The notes under the pieces were generated by a model that had not been told where the DNA came from, did no database searches, and was given only the letters and a program-made list of their open reading frames with translations. Shown here piece by piece: positions 59,190 through 64,000 of a stretch of 64,000 nt of DNA (positions are counted from its first letter, which is position 1; each line of letters begins with the position of its first letter). Origin of the DNA: Acheta domesticus (taxonomy: Eukaryota; Arthropoda; Insecta; Orthoptera; Gryllidae); contig JAHLJT010009419.1 in assembly GCA_031308135.1 (NCBI GenBank), positions 65,554,723-65,618,722 of the forward strand. The letters run 5' to 3'. Made by a program: the position numbers and the translations under genes.

Positions 59190-60555
59190 GATAGCGGCGA
59201 GAGTATAGGCAACGCGTTAGGTCTTAAGCGTACCAGAGTTTAGATCACAAAATCTAGGTGAGGGTTTTACAACGGTGCGATTATACCGTCTTCCGAAATC
59301 TATTTTGTAAGACAATTGCATGCATTGTGGTTTCCGTAATTTCTCTAATCACTTCCATTCACAGGTGAATGCTGAAGAAGCACTCTAAATAATAAGCCAA
59401 GGATCGCACACGGACAAGGACTGCTCTTTCTCATTCCGATTATCTTCATTATCATCCTATCGCCTCCTTCAATCTGGTCTCGCGCGCTGTTGGTTTGTGC
59501 CTTGCAGACCTTGTAAATGGGAGTCTAACGGTAGAAAAAATAAAAGATGTGAAGGCAGTGAGATTCATAACTCTGATGGTCACTTCAAATTCAAAATGAA
59601 AACAATGAAAATGCTTTCATATTATAATTACATAGGTGAATGACTAAACCATTAAAATGAAAGTGTCGGAATTAAATTCTAGATTGATCTACGCAGAATT
59701 TATGGTCAGGAAAACGAGTTTGTGATAGCTTTTCTCTAAGTTCTGTCGTTTCCACTGCCTCTTGCTCCGTCATCATAGTACCTCATTTCAGAATTAACTG
59801 AGGCATCTCCATTCATCCCTTCCATCCCAGAGTAAGCCAAAAGACTTGGAATGTAATAATCGAATTGGCATTGTGGTTCTGAATGTGGCGATTGTGATAT
59901 ATCTTAAATTTATCGAAAATTCAGACTAGAGTACTCATTTTTGATCGCAGGCGCGGAAGAAGAGTTACGACCCGAACTACGCAGCACAGTTCCGTGCGGC
60001 CGCGTAATGCAATGATGCCACACTTCCAAAACTTGTAGCCATTGTTACTCTCGCGGACATATATGGCTGATCTGTAAAATAAAATACAAAATACGGCATG
60101 AAAAACAGCCATTTAGTGCGTCTACTGCGATGATTACCTCGTATGTCTTGCCGGCGCTCGGCGCTTTGAGCTTTTAGGTATTTCCAAAATTACCTACTGC
60201 GGGGACGAGAAATACGCCTCCTCCTTTGCGGCCCCCTCCGTCACCTTTAGTCGTTTAAGGATACAGTAGCTACCGTGCTTGCTTCGAATGCCCAAGGTTA
60301 CCGATTCCCTCCAGGCGGAAGGCGATGGATCGTTAAAGAGCGAACATACGCTGCATGCCAAGGCACGCTTGTTACATAAATTTACCCTTTTTCAGCAAAT
60401 TTGAATTCTTCCGAAATTAACTCTTAATTACAATATTTTACGTTCCATTGACCAGACACTTTTGACGTTATTGAGTACGAAATCTAATTACAACGAGTCA
60501 CACCCAGGCGTTACAAGGCATGCCCACTAGAAGTACCTGTTTGAAAGATACCGAG
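59190..60555. other. Intergenic sequence
   Basis: No gene recognised; mixed composition with CpG-containing patches near 59945-60010 and 60200-60340. Confidence 0.4.
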
Positions 60556-60559
60556 CCTG

Positions 60560-60780
60560 GGTAAGGGTACACACACGTACAACGCTGTTTTCCGGCGCGA
60601 GAGGGCCCGGCGCCGAATGACGTCACTCGGCGGCTGGATTGCGCCATGTTATCAAATGCAGGCGCACACAACGAACGCTATCGGCTTCCATCCGCCAGCG
60701 CCGGCCAGCAGCCGGAACTCTTGGGAGTTTCGGCGCGCTGGCTGCACTCGCTGGTTCTCAGTCGAGTCGTGGCTTTGAAG
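60560..60780. promoter_or_regulatory. CpG-rich promoter-like segment with CRE palindrome
   Basis: GC- and CpG-rich block containing TGACGTCA (60618-60625), a cAMP-response-element-type palindrome, and an initiator-like CTCAGTCG near 60757. Surrounding DNA is AT-rich. It could be a promoter or 5' UTR of an unidentified gene. The small frame 60639-60929 has no recognisable product. Confidence 0.3.
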
Positions 60781-60929
60781 TGTCTGATCACAAGATTCAA
60801 AAGGGATTGAGAACTTTTTTGGTTTTGATGTTGTTTGTGAGGCTCGTTGTGTGTAATAGAGGGGCAAAAGACACGCGAATAAATGTGGAAAAGTGCTGGA
60901 AAGAAATTTCTGCGTATATGAACAAGTAA

Positions 60930-63900
60930 ACATCTACATAACCTCAATATTAGTTTGTAATGTTAAAAGTTACATTAAGGGAAACATTAATCAAATCAAC
61001 AGAAACTAAATGATAATACAATTTGAGAAGCATTTATCAGTTTATGTGAGTATACACAATTAGATGATTATACACGAATTTCAGAAATGTATCTCCCATA
61101 ACTGATGAATTGGACAATGGTTCTGTAGACTGTCTTGCAACGTTACGTGAAACCAATTGAATAGCGTTATTGAGAAAGTTATCAAATCCATATTTGTCAA
61201 TAATAGTGTTTTGTAGAACACACATGCACTTCATAATTCTCGTAAATTAACATTAGTCTATATCAGGTTAATAAGTATTTTGAATATAATTGTCGAAAGC
61301 AGCGTTCAGTAATTCCATTATTCCAAATTTGGTTTACTATTATTCACAAAAAAGTGCATTTTCTTCTTGGATGTCACTGGAAATAATTTCGATGAATGAA
61401 TGATCCGCTCTCTACCTCGCACACGCACGGAAATGAAGTACTAGGATGAACCGCTAGATCTCGACACTGTCGAATCGGCGTCCTGTGTGTCCGCCCTTGC
61501 TGGTCGAGCAGTGCTGCTTATCAGCAGCAGATGCCGGCGTCGGCGTCCCAGCGTTCTACGTGTTTGTACCCTTAGGCTTCAAAGGAAGCCTCATTCAAAA
61601 ATACGAGCGCGAAACACCGAAAAATGGCAAACACAGCAAATATATAAGTTGGCCACAGGTACCACTGTTTAATTTTTCTTAATTAATTCAAATTTTCTTT
61701 CGTTCATTACTTTCCACGTATAACTGACAATTATTCCGGCTAGGCGGTGACGTTGATGCTTATAACTATAAGCATCAACTTCACCTACGGTCTGAACACG
61801 ATCAAAGATCAACGATCAAAAGAACATTACCGACGAAGGCACAGCACATCTGCTCTCCCTATTGACCAGTTTCACTGATCAAGTGCAGTGAGCGCAGCTA
61901 TGAAACTGATTCCCATGGTCACGGCGGTAAAGAACTTACAGAAGAATGTTTATTTCCCAAAACAGCAATGTTAAAAAAATTTCCACCAAATCGCTAAGGG
62001 ATCACTTTTCAGCATTTCTCTTAATATTATTTATGTACATTTTATGAGTAAGATATGCCTTCTTAAAAAGACCCGCTGAATAAAGGAGTGTACTAGGATA
62101 GAACATTAATAGATCTGAATAAAAGAAGTATAAATGTTAAGAATAATTGATGTATTGTTTAATAAACATGTTTTAAATAAAATTTATTTAAAAAATTGAT
62201 CAGAGTTACATTTGCCAACAATCAACAATACCTTTCTAATATGGGTACACTGAAATATTATGGTGGTGAAATCACAATGTTAGCGATTTTTCGTAAAAAT
62301 TATTTTTAAAATTAGGTGTAAAATTAATAAGTTATCGGGTACAATTGCTTGCATTTATTAATTTGGTATTATTAAGAGAAAATGTTATTAACATGAAAAG
62401 TTTTTTTTACTAATGAACTTATAAATAATTAAAATAAGTAGTATAAATTATTGTACTTAAAAATTGTTCAATATTCGCCTGAGTTAATTTATTAAACAAA
62501 TACATAAAGAGTAATAATAAATAATTAGTACATATTGTCAATTCTTTTTGTACTATTAACCTGGAAAAATATTTTAGATTTTATTGATGTGAAATTTTTA
62601 AAGAAAATTGAGAATCGTTTTACCTGTGTTTAACCTCTTAAAAAGATTTTAGTTGATATTTGAAAATAAAATTAACTTAAATCTATGAATTTTATTCAGA
62701 TTATTTATTTCGAATATATAAGAAAAAATGTATAAGATAAATACACCTTTTTCGCGAATACATATTTTTTAACCCAAGATCATAAATAAAATATGGATTT
62801 TAGAACCGAATGAGTATAGTTGTGTCTTAAGGAAATGTTAAACATAATTTCTGTATTGTTTAAATGAAACTAACATTTATATTTTCCCTTTATAAGTCCC
62901 TGTCAATATGATAAAGGAATCGCGTTTAAATCACTTAGAATGTTTGCATACAAATGTGATTTGTACCTTGTAAAATATTGTTCGATATATTTTAATTTCA
63001 CATCTCTCTACATTTTTTAACATTTCTGAATCTGTGAGTGTTCTGAAACTATGAAATGTAGTATGTGCTATGTGGAAAATATGCACTTAACTGAATGTTT
63101 TAATAAATGTAAGAACTTGATTTCTTTTGAATTGTCAAAAACATTTGTTGTTAAGCGCTCTTTGAAATTTCCAGATGAGATTAGTTTATATTCTTTATAT
63201 TCGCAATAAATTAAAAGAGGTTGACAGTATTCTGATGTGGTTGGAGGAGGGTGCGAGTAGATTCTTTGGAGAGATATGGTGAAGTAGAAGACAAGGATGT
63301 CACTGGTAAAGTCATTGTGTGGTGCTTGACTGTGGTGCAGCCTTATCGGCCATGTTTGTGGCGGTGCTGTTGATAAATACGGATACTGCCCCAAAGTATG
63401 GAGCCCTTTCTCCCGATCTCTTATTCCCTTTGTTTTGAAAGAAAGTGTTGTAGACTCAGAATATCTATTTAACCTGCAATAAAAGTGTTTTTTAAAGAAT
63501 AGAAGCTGTTAGTAAAATGTTGCTGGTTCCTCATTTTGTTATTAAACATAATTATTAATAGTTACGTTCTCAAATACGTATCAGTGTCTCATAATACTAT
63601 TTAAGCACATTCTGTTCTGATAATGGGACCAGTTTAGAAGTAGCGTCACCGCAAAATGTGGTGATTATTAGTGACATTATTTGTTGAAGACACAAATTAT
63701 AGATGTTTTCTTCGGAGTTATATGTTGCAGTCTTGTGTGAATGTGTCCCAAATATTACTTCCTTCATATATCAAGAAGCAGTCGAAGTGGAGGGGCATAT
63801 AATAATGGTGTTCAAATTATGATAGTAAAATTATTTGCCTTATGTTTATGGCGGTGTATGGCATACATACACCAAGGTCATTTATGTAGTACGTATTCTA

Positions 63901-64000
63901 TTGTATGATCTTGAAAGGTTACAGGTCACTTTATGACGTCACATATGGAGATTATAATGTGAGACAGCATCTAACCAATGACAGGCTCCTTGTAGGTAAA
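60930..64000. other. AT-rich sequence to the window end
   Basis: No gene recognised. Contains a 40-base hairpin (61746-61785) and another TGACGTCA near 63934. The stretch 62000-63100 is extremely AT-rich with no structure noted. Confidence 0.4.
61746..61785. other. Palindromic hairpin, 19-bp arms
   Basis: GGTGACGTTGATGCTTATA pairs with TATAAGCATCAACTTCACC around a 2-base centre with one mismatch. It is one of the best short palindromes in the window. Confidence 0.75.

Noticed and set aside
1..64000. CRISPR arrays, bacterial operons, rRNA genes, telomeric repeats
   Set aside because: None seen. The tandem arrays lack repeat-spacer alternation, and gene structure is eukaryotic.

Overview
The window is eukaryotic and almost certainly from an insect. 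It is AT-rich, non-operonic DNA with introns of several kilobases and dense repeats. Its one confidently readable gene belongs to the insect-specific Osiris family (DUF1676). The loose gene structure and many diverged repeats suggest a large genome, perhaps of a hemimetabolous (polyneopteran) insect; that placement is an inference.

The gene is on the minus strand from a TATA/initiator promoter near 12561-12531 to the stop codon at 3077. It has three exons (12431-11960, 9673-9471, 3202-3077), with introns of about 2.3 and 6.3 kb. Phases agree across both junctions and give a 266-residue protein: signal peptide, Cys57/Cys66 region, long hydrophobic segment, and a C-terminal tail with an AHEMAY motif. 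The exons are GC-rich islands in AT-rich DNA.

From 12.7 to 64 kb I find no second gene I can name. Mobile and repetitive DNA dominates: (a) a ~550-bp SINE-like family in seven copies on both strands; (b) an 810-bp hAT-type element (36088-36897) with a perfect 8-bp target duplication and a transposase C-terminal remnant; (c) a ~2.0-kb hAT-like element (21038-23040) with 21-bp inverted repeats; (d) a hairpin-ended element in three copies (18333-19481, 19879-20490, 39814-41440) built from degenerate ~300-bp internal repeats; (e) a perfect 114-bp inverted repeat (15082-15327) flanked by 13-bp direct repeats; (f) a Leu/Ser tRNA-like SINE near 59.1 kb. There are also two unrelated 11-bp minisatellites (28.2-28.8 and 53.65-53.93 kb), a ~217-bp C-rich tandem array (55.7-56.4 kb), and several long trinucleotide tracts that are G-poor on the plus strand.

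The most unusual signal is a recurrent hammerhead-ribozyme-like motif: CTGANGA, a variable stem, then GAAA or a close variant. It is clear at 15.2, 38.7 and 42.7 kb and degenerate at four other places. Hammerheads are known in Penelope-like retroelements, so these may be fossil ends of such elements. A few exon-like or promoter-like segments (35.0-35.5, 38.38-38.45, 60.56-60.78 kb) may belong to genes I cannot resolve. I found no confirmed new biological system.
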